Shown here one piece after another: positions 8,865 to 15,434 of a stretch of DNA of 18,979 nucleotides (position 1 is the stretch's first letter; each line of letters begins with the position of its first letter). The position numbers were made by a program, and so were the translations under genes. The notes beneath the pieces were generated by a model. It was not told the origin of the DNA. It did not search any database and saw only the letters and a list, made by a program, of their open reading frames with translations. The DNA is taken from the NCBI GenBank assembly GCA_021647585.1, contig JAKIUK010000075.1, forward strand, positions 1 through 18,979, written 5' to 3'. Source of the stretch: Methylococcaceae bacterium (GTDB lineage Bacteria; Pseudomonadota; Gammaproteobacteria; Methylococcales; Methylomonadaceae).

Positions 8865-9024
8865 ACCTGTTGGGTGAGAGATATTCGCTTCACGGTTTTG
8901 TGAAGAAATCTGAACAAAAAATTCTGCAGAATCACTCTTGATAAGGACTATGGCCATTGCCTACATGAAAGTAGGTAAGGGGCGTAAGCAGGACGCGGAA
9001 GCTTTATCTTCGAGCGATTCTTAG
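8865..9024 (+). ncRNA. ssrS: Candidate 6S RNA
   Basis: About 160 nt folding into the 6S layout. The 5' arm GAGATA-TTC-GCTTC (8877-8890) can pair with GGAAGC-TT-TATCTT (8997-9010) as a closing stem. An apical stem pairs GTGA/TCAC and TCTG/CAGA (about 8910-8935). The 3' side of the central bubble carries a small hairpin, CCTAC/GTAGG. By memory, the 5' GAGATATTCGC resembles E. coli 6S GAGATGTTCGC, and the 3' part (AAGGG, AGC, GCGG, ATCTnCGAG, GATTC in order) follows the E. coli 3' end. A T-run (9027-9032) follows. 6S RNA binds the housekeeping RNA polymerase holoenzyme in stationary phase. Against the call: the usual neighbours zapA and ygfA (5-formyl-THF cyclo-ligase) are absent. The alternative is an unrelated structured RNA or a long mclA leader. 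Confidence 0.5.
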
Positions 9025-9104
9025 TCTTTTTTGCCCAGATTTTCCACAAAATCCATTCTCAACCGATTTTTCTAGGTTAAACTCTGATTTCTAGAGGGTA
9101 TGCG

Positions 9105-9143
9105 GATTTTAAGATTTGACATTAAAATCTCTAAAAGTAAAAT
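9105..9143 (+). promoter_or_regulatory. mclA-mtkAB promoter with overlapping dyad operator
   Basis: TTGACA (9116-9121), 16 bases, then TAAAAT (9138-9143) form a good sigma70-type promoter, giving a leader of about 75 bases before mclA. A perfect 7-bp dyad, GATTTTA (9105-9111) with TAAAATC (9123-9129) and 11 bases between, straddles the -35. That is the geometry of a LysR-family T-N11-A site. Serine-cycle genes in methylotrophs can be controlled by the LysR-type regulator QscR, but none is encoded here, so the regulator is inferred. Confidence 0.5.
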
Positions 9144-9187
9144 GGTGGGTTAATTTACATTCAGGTTTGGTCTGAAGTAATCATTCT

Positions 9188-9205
9188 AGTACTGTAAGCA
9201 GTACT
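9188..9205 (+). promoter_or_regulatory. Perfect hairpin just upstream of the mclA ribosome-binding site
   Basis: AGTACTG and CAGTACT form a perfect 7-bp stem with a TAAG loop. It ends about ten bases before the TTAGGT ribosome-binding site of mclA. It lies in the predicted mRNA leader and could protect the 5' end or modulate initiation. It has no T-run, so it is not a terminator. Confidence 0.4.
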
Positions 9206-9226
9206 CTTAAAAAGTTAGGTATATAA

Positions 9227-10180
9227 ATGAGTCATACGTTATATGAAGCCAATGTACAACGTGTCCAACGTTGTGAGTTAGCCGTTCCAGGGTCCAACCC
9301 TGGCATGTTTGAAAAAGCAATGAAAAGCGGTGTCGACTTCATTTTTCTTGACCTTGAAGATGCTGTTGCTCCAGATGATAAACTACAAGCACGTAGAAAT
9401 ATTATCGAAGCTATTAATGATATGGACTGGGAAGGCCATGGGGTGACCATCTCTGTACGTATTAATGGTTTGGATACACAGTACATGGTGCGTGATGTTG
9501 TTGATTTAATGGAACAGTGTGGTGATAAATTAAAAACTATTTTGATTCCTAAAGTTGGTGTGTACGCTGATGTATACATGGTTGAAGCGATGGTCAACCA
9601 ACTGGAAATGCAACAAGGTTTAAAAAACAGAGTCGGTATAGAATGTTTAATTGAAACCGCACTGGGTATGGCTAATGTTGAAGACATTGCCAAGCAGGGT
9701 GCTCTGGGTGGCAGAATGGAAGCCTTACATTTTGGTGTTGCTGATTATGCAGCGAGTAACCGTGCTAGAACCACCAATATTGGTGGCTTAAATCCTGATT
9801 ATCCAGGTGATCAGTGGCATGCAGCAATTAGTCGAATGACAGTAGCCTGTCGTGCTTATGGTTTACGTCCTATCGATGGACCTTTTGGTGATTTTAATGA
9901 CCAAGATGGGTATAGACTGGCCGCAAAAAGAGCTGCGGCTCTGGGTTGTGAGGGTAAGTGGGCGATTCACCCATCACAAGTGGAGTTAGCAAATGAAGTA
10001 TTCACACCACCAGCCGCTGAAATAGAAAAAGCGCATCGAATTTTAGCAGCATTAAAACAGGCAGCAGCTGAAGGTAAAGGGGCTGCTGCTTTAGATGGTC
10101 GATTAATTGATGCAGCCTCTGAAAAAATGGCACAAAATGTGGTAAATGCAGCACAAGCAATTGCCGCAAAATCAAAATAA
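9227..10180 (+). CDS. mclA: Malyl-CoA lyase (HpcH/HpaI aldolase family)
   Basis: Splits malyl-CoA into glyoxylate and acetyl-CoA, closing the serine cycle; members may also act on beta-methylmalyl-CoA. The 317 residues fit the family. Visible features are CELAVPGSNPGMFEKA at the CoA-binding N-terminus, FLDLEDAV (40-47), VRIN (Arg78), the metal-binding pair Glu143 (LIET) and Asp173 (HFGVADYA), KWAIHP (244-249), and a C-terminal lid with Asp295 in the position expected for the catalytic Asp supplied by the neighbouring subunit. The ATG at 9227 follows TTAGGT at good spacing. Its position ahead of mtkA and mtkB separates it from citrate lyase beta subunits of the same fold. Cytoplasmic. It has its own promoter and leader hairpin. 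Confidence 0.93.
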   Translation: MSHTLYEANVQRVQRCELAVPGSNPGMFEKAMKSGVDFIFLDLEDAVAPDDKLQARRNIIEAINDMDWEGHGVTISVRINGLDTQYMVRDVVDLMEQCGDKLKTILIPKVGVYADVYMVEAMVNQLEMQQGLKNRVGIECLIETALGMANVEDIAKQGALGGRMEALHFGVADYAASNRARTTNIGGLNPDYPGDQWHAAISRMTVACRAYGLRPIDGPFGDFNDQDGYRLAAKRAAALGCEGKWAIHPSQVELANEVFTPPAAEIEKAHRILAALKQAAAEGKGAAALDGRLIDAASEKMAQNVVNAAQAIAAKSK

Positions 10181-10202
10181 CAATAACAAAGGTAGAACAG
10201 AT

Positions 10203-10274
10203 ATGAACCAATTTAATTTGCTATATGAAAAACGTAAGGGCTTTATGCATCTTGCAAAAACGTTTTTAGTTTAG
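10203..10274 (+). CDS. Possible 23-residue small ORF between mclA and mtkA
   Basis: ATG at 10203, preceded by AAAGGT at about 13 bases, opens a 23-codon frame with several basic residues (YEKRKGF) that stops at TAG 10272-10274, well before mtkA. It resembles nothing I recognise. It may be a leader peptide, a remnant, or chance in AT-rich DNA. The long spacing to the ribosome-binding site argues against strong translation. Confidence 0.2.
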   Translation: MNQFNLLYEKRKGFMHLAKTFLV

Positions 10275-10283
10275 AAAATTATA

Positions 10284-10308
10284 GAGAATTTTTTTTAATT
10301 AAATTCTC
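10284..10308 (+). promoter_or_regulatory. Intercistronic stem-loop between mclA and mtkA
   Basis: GAGAATTT (10284-10291) pairs perfectly with AAATTCTC (10301-10308) around a nine-base loop. No T-run follows, so it does not look like a terminator. It may mark an mRNA processing or stability boundary that sets different levels of lyase and ligase. An alternative is a site for separate control of mtkAB. Confidence 0.35.
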
Positions 10309-10338
10309 ATCTTAATAAAAATCTTAAATAGGAATACT

Positions 10339-11544
10339 ATGGATATTCATGAGTATCAGGCAAAAGAAATTTTGGCTGGATATGGCGTAAGAATCGCTGA
10401 TGGCGGTTTAGCTTATAGCCCCGAAGACGCAGTTCAACGTGCGAGAGAAATTGGGGGTGATGTTTGGGCAGTTAAAGCGCAAATTCACTCGGGAGCTCGA
10501 GGTAAAGCAGGTGGCGTTAAAATCTGTAAATCTTATGAAGAAGTAGAAGCTGCTGCTGAATCCATGCTGGGAAAGCGATTGGTTACGCATCAAACGGGGC
10601 CAGCGGGTAAAGTCTGTTTAAGATTATATATTGAAGCGGGGACGAATATAGCCAAAGAGTTATATTTTAGTCTTTTGGTAGACCGTGCTCATGAAAGTAT
10701 CATTATGGTGGGTTCTACTGAAGGTGGAATGGATATTGAGGATGTCGCTGAAAACAATCCTGAGAAAATTAAAAAAATTCAAATTGACCCGGCCGTTGGG
10801 TTATTAGGTTTTCAGGCTAGAGAAATGGCTTTTGCTTTAGGCCTGGAACCTTCACAAATCAGTCCGGCAGTTAAATTGATTACGGGTTGCTATCGTGCAA
10901 TGCGTGATCTGGATGCCAATATGATAGAAATTAATCCATTAATCGTTACTGGTGGTAGCGGTAAATTAATGATTATGGATGCGAAAATGGGCTTTGATGA
11001 TAATGCGCTGTTTCGTCGTCAAAAAGTGGCTGAATTACGTGACAAAACACAAGAAGATAAACGTGAAATGGCTGCGGCTGATAGAGGCTTAAGTTATGTC
11101 GGGTTAGATGGAGATATTGGCTGTATGATCAATGGTGCCGGTCTTGCCATGGCAACTATGGATATGATTAAACTGGCTGGAGGTGAGCCCGCAAATTTTC
11201 TTGATGTGGGTGGTGGCGCTTCAGCTGAACGTACAGAAAAAGCCTTTCGTTTAGTGTTAGCTGATGAGGGTGTAAAAGCCATGTTGGTTAACATCTTTGC
11301 GGGTATTAATCGCTGTGACTGGATTGCTGAAGGCGTAGTCCACGCTGTTAAGAAAATAGACATGAAAATACCGTTGGTTGTACGTTTATCGGGGACCAAC
11401 GTAGAAGAAGGTCGTAAAATTATTGCAGAAAGTGGTTTGCCAATTATTACTGCAACAACGTTGGCAGAAGCCGCTGAAAAAGCAGTTCAGGCACGAAATG
11501 AACAGGTTGCTAAAGAGCAAGCAGCAGAAGGAGCAACAACATAA
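10339..11544 (+). CDS. mtkA: Malate-CoA ligase (malate thiokinase) beta subunit
   Basis: With MtkB it converts malate, CoA and ATP to malyl-CoA, the substrate of the lyase encoded upstream. The 401-residue protein has the SucC layout: an ATP-grasp domain (MDIHEYQAKEIL, VKAQIHSGARGKAGGV with Lys46, EINP at 197-200, Asp214 in MDAKMGFD) and a C-terminal CoA-ligase domain (INGAGLAMATMD, NFLDVGGGA, VNIFAGINRCDWIAEG). Succinyl-CoA synthetase beta is the close alternative; the malyl-CoA lyase neighbour and MtkB features decide for malate. AGGA seven bases before the ATG is a usable ribosome-binding site. The stop overlaps the mtkB start by one base (TAATG), implying translational coupling. The short Ala/Glu-rich tail after about residue 385 is variable and probably not structured. 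Confidence 0.93.
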   Translation: MDIHEYQAKEILAGYGVRIADGGLAYSPEDAVQRAREIGGDVWAVKAQIHSGARGKAGGVKICKSYEEVEAAAESMLGKRLVTHQTGPAGKVCLRLYIEAGTNIAKELYFSLLVDRAHESIIMVGSTEGGMDIEDVAENNPEKIKKIQIDPAVGLLGFQAREMAFALGLEPSQISPAVKLITGCYRAMRDLDANMIEINPLIVTGGSGKLMIMDAKMGFDDNALFRRQKVAELRDKTQEDKREMAAADRGLSYVGLDGDIGCMINGAGLAMATMDMIKLAGGEPANFLDVGGGASAERTEKAFRLVLADEGVKAMLVNIFAGINRCDWIAEGVVHAVKKIDMKIPLVVRLSGTNVEEGRKIIAESGLPIITATTLAEAAEKAVQARNEQVAKEQAAEGATT

Positions 11545-12431
11545 TGGCTATTTTAATTAATAAAGAAACACGCATGATTGTGCAGGGGTTTACCGGTAAG
11601 ATTGGTAGCTTCCATGCCCAGGATATGATTAATTATGGATCTAATGTTGTTGGTGGTATTACGCCAGGAAAAGGCGGTCAGACACATTTAGATCGACCTG
11701 TTTTTAATACAGTAGCAGAAGCGGTTGCACAGGAAGGTGCTGAAGCCAGCATTATTTTCGTTCCTCCTGCATTTGCTGCAGACTCTATTATGGAAGCAGC
11801 AGAAGCCGGTATTAAATATTGTGTGTCTATTACTGACGGTATTCCTACTCAGGATATGATGAAAGTTAAACAGTTTTTACGTAAATTTCCTAAACAAGAG
11901 CGTATGGTTTTAACAGGACCAAACTGTGCAGGAACCATCAGCCCTGGAGAGTCTATGCTGGGAATTATGCCGGGTCATATTTATCAACAAGGAGTTGTTG
12001 GAGTTGTAGGTCGTTCAGGAACTTTAGGTTACGAAGCGGCTGATCAAATGAAAGCGCTGGGAATTGGTATTTCCACTTCGGTGGGTATTGGCGGTGATCC
12101 GATTAACGGCAGTTCACATCGTGATATTTTTGAGAAATTTGAACAGGATGACGAGACCAAAGTTGTAGTTATGATAGGTGAAATCGGTGGCTCTCAAGAA
12201 GTTGAAGCGGGCATATATGCCAGCAAACATATGAGTAAGCCTGTTGTTGCTTATATTGCCGGTTTGACTGCACCTAAAGGCCGTCGTATGGGGCATGCGG
12301 GTGCTATTATATCTTCTTCTGGTGAATCTGCAGCTGAGAAAGTGGAAATGTTACGGGATCTGGGTGTCACTATTGCACCAACACCCTCTGCAATGGGTGA
12401 AACGGTAGCAAGAGTATTGGCAAAATTATAA
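11544..12431 (+). CDS. mtkB: Malate-CoA ligase (malate thiokinase) alpha subunit
   Basis: A 295-residue SucD-like subunit that binds CoA and carries the phosphohistidine intermediate. Seen: IVQGFTGKIGSFHAQDMINYG (split Rossmann CoA-binding start), GGITPGKGG, GPNCAGTISPGES at 125-137, LGIMPGHIY, VGRSGTLGYE, GIGGDPINGSSH, and GRRMGHAGAIIS with His251 as the phosphorylated residue. GPNCAG followed by LGIMPGHIY is the malate thiokinase form as I recall it; succinyl-CoA synthetase alpha usually reads GPNCPG with a different continuation. Translationally coupled to mtkA through TAATG. A miniature inverted-repeat element begins six bases after the stop and separates the gene from its terminator. Confidence 0.93.
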   Translation: MAILINKETRMIVQGFTGKIGSFHAQDMINYGSNVVGGITPGKGGQTHLDRPVFNTVAEAVAQEGAEASIIFVPPAFAADSIMEAAEAGIKYCVSITDGIPTQDMMKVKQFLRKFPKQERMVLTGPNCAGTISPGESMLGIMPGHIYQQGVVGVVGRSGTLGYEAADQMKALGIGISTSVGIGGDPINGSSHRDIFEKFEQDDETKVVVMIGEIGGSQEVEAGIYASKHMSKPVVAYIAGLTAPKGRRMGHAGAIISSSGESAAEKVEMLRDLGVTIAPTPSAMGETVARVLAKL

Positions 12432-12436
12432 GGTGC

Positions 12437-12555
12437 TGATTACCCATGAGTCTCCGCCTTATAGATGAGAAAAATAGATTCCTGCAAAGAGAATGCAGGA
12501 ATGACGGGACTATGTGGATACATTTTTCAAAATGGCGGAAGCTCATGGGTAATCA
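12437..12555. mobile_element. Miniature inverted-repeat element (MITE-like), 119 bp
   Basis: The ends are near-perfect terminal inverted repeats. The arm TGATTACCCATGAG (12437-12450) plus CCGCC matches the complement of 12534-12555 over about 22 bp with two mismatches. Inside is a second perfect 9-bp inverted repeat, ATTCCTGCA (12478-12486) with TGCAGGAAT (12494-12502), followed by GACGGGAC. There is no coding capacity and I see no clear target-site duplication. It sits in the 3' untranslated region of mtkB, where its transcript would fold into a long hairpin. It is probably one of many copies mobilised by a transposase elsewhere. Confidence 0.65.
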
Positions 12556-12576
12556 CGTAAAGCTTTAAATTTTCTC

Positions 12577-12615
12577 AAAAAAACCGTATGCTGCTTTTGT
12601 GGATGCGGTTTTTTT
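12577..12615 (+). terminator. Rho-independent terminator of mclA-mtkA-mtkB
   Basis: An A-run leads into CCGTAT (12584-12589), a 13-base loop, ATGCGG (12603-12608) and then seven T residues. The stem is six pairs with one G-U, extended by A-U pairs. The flanking A and T runs make it potentially bidirectional. It lies past the inverted-repeat element, suggesting the element inserted between mtkB and its original terminator. Confidence 0.7.
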
Positions 12616-12640
12616 ATGTTTGTTTATAGCAGGAGGTTGC

Positions 12641-13165
12641 ATGTTTATCTATTCATTTCCTATTTTATTTACTTATATACAGTTTGGCGAACCAAGAGAA
12701 TATTTAATAGCCGTTTTGTTTTTATTGATCGTTCTGTATATAGCTACACCGTCGAATTCATATTTCAATGAGATAGAATGGAGTAAAGTCTCTGAGTTGA
12801 CATTCTATAGATATCTTTTTGATTCCTGGAATGGGCATATTAAGTTATGGCTGGTTTTTTGGCCTTTTTTTATTATTCTAAATGTCAGTTTATTTGTGAC
12901 AGATACCTTGGCTAAAACAGGACATTTTACTGTTTCCAGCTGGGATGAAATACATCTTATTTTTTTTACGCCTGTGGTTTTTTGGACTATTTGCATTTGG
13001 CGAAATTCTATTAATACCAGTTCTCGTTATTGGGCAGTTGTTGCGCGTTTTATGACTCTCAGTGTGTTTTTTGAATATGCATTGAAGTTAGTGATACGTA
13101 TAGATTATCCTCGTATTTTTTTTGAGTGTCAGGATTTGGCGCTGGATTATTCAGCATGTTTTTAG
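12641..13165 (+). CDS. Small integral membrane protein of unknown function
   Basis: A 174-residue protein with about four or five hydrophobic helices (about 1-14, 20-36, 67-88, 105-120, 130-150), rich in Trp, Phe and Tyr, with no motif I recognise. The ATG at 12641 is chosen because AGGAGG (12631-12636) lies four bases before it. The GTG at 12599 that would extend the frame falls inside the mtkB terminator. It therefore needs its own promoter or read-through; none is obvious. It converges with the M23 peptidase gene. It contains a charged loop with WSKVSELTFYRYLFDSWNGH and four Cys (Cys118, Cys163 and Cys173 visible in the C-terminal half). No function is proposed. Confidence 0.7.
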   Translation: MFIYSFPILFTYIQFGEPREYLIAVLFLLIVLYIATPSNSYFNEIEWSKVSELTFYRYLFDSWNGHIKLWLVFWPFFIILNVSLFVTDTLAKTGHFTVSSWDEIHLIFFTPVVFWTICIWRNSINTSSRYWAVVARFMTLSVFFEYALKLVIRIDYPRIFFECQDLALDYSACF

Positions 13166-13190
13166 ATGACGCGGAAGGTTGATGTTTATT

Positions 13191-13208
13191 GGTCACATTA
13201 GAGTAACC
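13191..13208. terminator. Weak bidirectional terminator-like hairpin between convergent genes
   Basis: GGTCAC and GTAACC form a six-pair stem (one G-U) with a six-base loop in the 54 bases between two convergent genes. A T-rich run follows only about a dozen bases later on the plus strand, so termination is uncertain. Confidence 0.3.
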
Positions 13209-13219
13209 AGCCTGCGGTA

Positions 13220-14077
13220 TTATTTTTTATTTCTGGCATCCAGTCGGGGAATATCTTTAGTAATAAATAAAGCAGGATCAACGGGGACTTTATTCAAATA
13301 AACCATCCAGTGCAAATGGGGACCCGTTACTCTTCCTGTCTCTCCGACGGTACCAAGAACTTCGCCTTGTTTTACCAGTTGGCCTGGTTTTACGCTAATT
13401 TTATTCATATGCAAATAAGCACTTAGCAAACCTTGTCCATGATCTAAAAATACGGTGTTGCCATTGAAGTAATAGCTGCCGGTATCGATGACTTTGGCAG
13501 ATGCTGGAGCCAGGATCGGAGTTCCTGTTGGGGCAGCTATATCCAGACCACTGTGAGGGCGTTTGGGAATATCGTTAAAAAAACGTTTTAAACCAAATAA
13601 ACTGCTGAGTCTACCATCGACAGGGGCAATAAAATCAGCTTCAATTTGTTGTTCTGTCCAAACAGCTTTGGCTTTACTCATTGCTTTTTTATCAGCATTA
13701 ATTTTTTTCAAATCTTCATCTGTAAAACCAGTCACCATACGTTTCTTTTTTATGGTGAGGTATTGCGTAGGATAATCTTTGTCAGTAATGCTGAAAGTAA
13801 GCTGGCTGCTGCTTTTTGCCGTTTTAATGGTTATTGTATGGCTACCGACTTTGGCCGAAAGTGGAATGCCAACTAATGCAATCCAATGGTCACCATCAGC
13901 AGTTACCAGTACTCTTTTGTCATAAAAAAATACTTTAGGAGTGGGTTGAGTAATTTCAGCTATCGGAAGTTTTATTAGGCCGCCGGGTACTGCAAGTTGT
14001 TCTGGTAGTTTACTCGCCCAACTCCAGACAGGGGAAAAAAGACAGCAAATTATAAGGGTACATATATTTCTATTCAT
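13220..14077 (-). CDS. Secreted M23 (LytM-type) zinc peptidase
   Basis: A 285-residue exported cell-wall peptidase. A signal peptide (MNRNICTLIICCLFSPVWSWA) precedes an Ig-like N-terminal region (about 25-110), a lysine-rich helical linker (118-142) and the M23 domain (about 150-272). Zinc ligands and active-site residues are present: His175 and Asp179 (HSGLDIAAPTG), His223 (YLHMNK), and His254/His256 (GPHLHW). Since no ligand is missing it should be an active peptidoglycan endopeptidase rather than a degenerate EnvC/NlpD-type activator. Its start overlaps the end of xseA by eight bases, so the two are co-transcribed and probably translationally coupled, although their functions are unrelated. 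Confidence 0.92.
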   Translation of the reverse strand: MNRNICTLIICCLFSPVWSWASKLPEQLAVPGGLIKLPIAEITQPTPKVFFYDKRVLVTADGDHWIALVGIPLSAKVGSHTITIKTAKSSSQLTFSITDKDYPTQYLTIKKKRMVTGFTDEDLKKINADKKAMSKAKAVWTEQQIEADFIAPVDGRLSSLFGLKRFFNDIPKRPHSGLDIAAPTGTPILAPASAKVIDTGSYYFNGNTVFLDHGQGLLSAYLHMNKISVKPGQLVKQGEVLGTVGETGRVTGPHLHWMVYLNKVPVDPALFITKDIPRLDARNKK

Positions 14078-15431
14078 TATTAATTTCCTTAATTTGACTA
14101 ATCACTTCGCCATGAGCCAAACGAATGTTAATTTTATCGTTAATAGAGAGTTGTTGGCTAGAACGTATTATTTTTGAAGTATTGCTTTCGCTAACAATTG
14201 CATAACCTCTTTCCAGCGTTGCAAGAGGACTGACAGCATTCAATGTTTGAATAAGCGAGAGTTGTTTTCTGTGTAAGGATTTAAGTCTGTGTTGCATTGC
14301 CATGTTTAACCGGTTACTCAGGTATTGCTGTTGTTCTTTATAACGAATGATTCTATCAACAGGGTTATGCCGTTGTAATAAGTTATTCTGCTGACTTATC
14401 TGGTTGCTGCTGTGCTTGATTTTTGATTGTATAGTACGGACTAATCTAATTTCCAGACTGTCTAATGCCTGAGCATGTCTCTGTAATTGTTGCCCTGGGT
14501 GCAGTTGTTGCAGTCTTTTAGCCAGCCAGCTTAGTGATTGATGATGTTGAGCGAGTTGTCGTTGTATGATTTGTTGTAATTGATGCTCAATAGCTTGGAA
14601 CTTGGCATACCAGGTTTGTTGATCCGGTACTACATTTTCTGCTGCGGCAGAAGGCGTAGGGGAGCGAAGATCAGCAACAAAATCAGCGATGGTGAAATCA
14701 ACTTCATGGCCGATAGCGGAAATGATGGGGATTTTACTATTCACGATTGCTCTGGCTACACATTCTTCATTGAAAGCCCATAGATCTTCTAATGAGCCCC
14801 CTCCTCGAGTGAGTATGATGACATCAACCTGTTTCTGCAGATTTGCCCTTTCTATGGCTTTGCTGATTTCAAATTTAGAGTTATCACCTTGCACAGCGGT
14901 AGGATAAATAAGCACAGGTATAGCCGGAAAGCGTCTGTTCAGTACCGTTAAAATATCATGAATTGCTGCACCTGTAGCGGAGGTAATGATGCCAATTTGT
15001 TTTGGAATATCTGGAATAGCCTGTTTTAGCGCTTGATCAAATAATCCTTCATTCAGAAGCTTCGTTTTTAACTGATCAAATGCCAGTTGTAAGTCACCCT
15101 TACCCGCTTCCTGCATTTTATCAGCAATCAGTTGATAGTCTCCTCGCGCTTCATAAAGGCTGACTTGCGCGGAAATGATAACTTGTTTTCCATTTTCAGG
15201 TTTAAAGTTTAAGCGTCGTTGTTGTGACTTGAACATTGCACAACGAATCTGAGCTTTTTGATCTTTTAGAGTGAAATAAATGTGACCTGAAGACGGCGTG
15301 CTTAAGTTAGATATCTCTCCTTTAACTTGTATATAAGAAAAATAGCTGGATAACAGGTTTTTTGTTTCTTTATTCAGTTCAGAAACACTATAAATTTTAG
15401 TTTCAGATATTGGAGTTTTATTAAAAGCCAT
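14070..15431 (-). CDS. xseA: Exodeoxyribonuclease VII large subunit
   Basis: Catalytic subunit of the XseA-XseB nuclease that degrades single-stranded DNA to oligonucleotides. The 453 residues match the usual length. An N-terminal OB-fold (about 10-110, VKGEISNLSTPSSGHIYFTLKD, ARGDYQL) leads into the nuclease domain with ITSATGAAIHD (149-159), LTRGGGSLEDLWAFNEE (207-223) and GHEVDFTIADFVADLRSPTPSAAAE (241-265), followed by a long glutamine-rich coiled-coil arm and a C-terminal ERGYAIV segment. All expected motifs are intact. It starts three bases after the stop of the upstream PilZ gene. The small subunit xseB is not in the window. Confidence 0.97.
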   Translation of the reverse strand: MAFNKTPISETKIYSVSELNKETKNLLSSYFSYIQVKGEISNLSTPSSGHIYFTLKDQKAQIRCAMFKSQQRRLNFKPENGKQVIISAQVSLYEARGDYQLIADKMQEAGKGDLQLAFDQLKTKLLNEGLFDQALKQAIPDIPKQIGIITSATGAAIHDILTVLNRRFPAIPVLIYPTAVQGDNSKFEISKAIERANLQKQVDVIILTRGGGSLEDLWAFNEECVARAIVNSKIPIISAIGHEVDFTIADFVADLRSPTPSAAAENVVPDQQTWYAKFQAIEHQLQQIIQRQLAQHHQSLSWLAKRLQQLHPGQQLQRHAQALDSLEIRLVRTIQSKIKHSSNQISQQNNLLQRHNPVDRIIRYKEQQQYLSNRLNMAMQHRLKSLHRKQLSLIQTLNAVSPLATLERGYAIVSESNTSKIIRSSQQLSINDKINIRLAHGEVISQIKEINNE

Positions 15432-15434
15432 AAT

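Noticed and set aside
8865..9024. Glycine or tetrahydrofolate riboswitch controlling mclA
   Set aside because: Some short strings (AAGGAC, GAGAG, TTCGC) are reminiscent, but the conserved cores of either class are not present in order, and a T-run and a separate promoter lie between this RNA and mclA.
9232..9693. 153-codon frame opposite mclA
   Set aside because: Antisense shadow; mclA shows intact family motifs throughout.
10339..12431. Succinyl-CoA synthetase (sucCD) instead of malate-CoA ligase
   Set aside because: Adjacent malyl-CoA lyase and the GPNCAG with LGIMPGHIY pattern in the alpha subunit favour malate thiokinase; no TCA-cycle gene is nearby.
12599..12640. GTG start for the small membrane protein
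   Set aside because: It falls inside the mtkB terminator loop, and the ATG at 12641 has a near-perfect AGGAGG.
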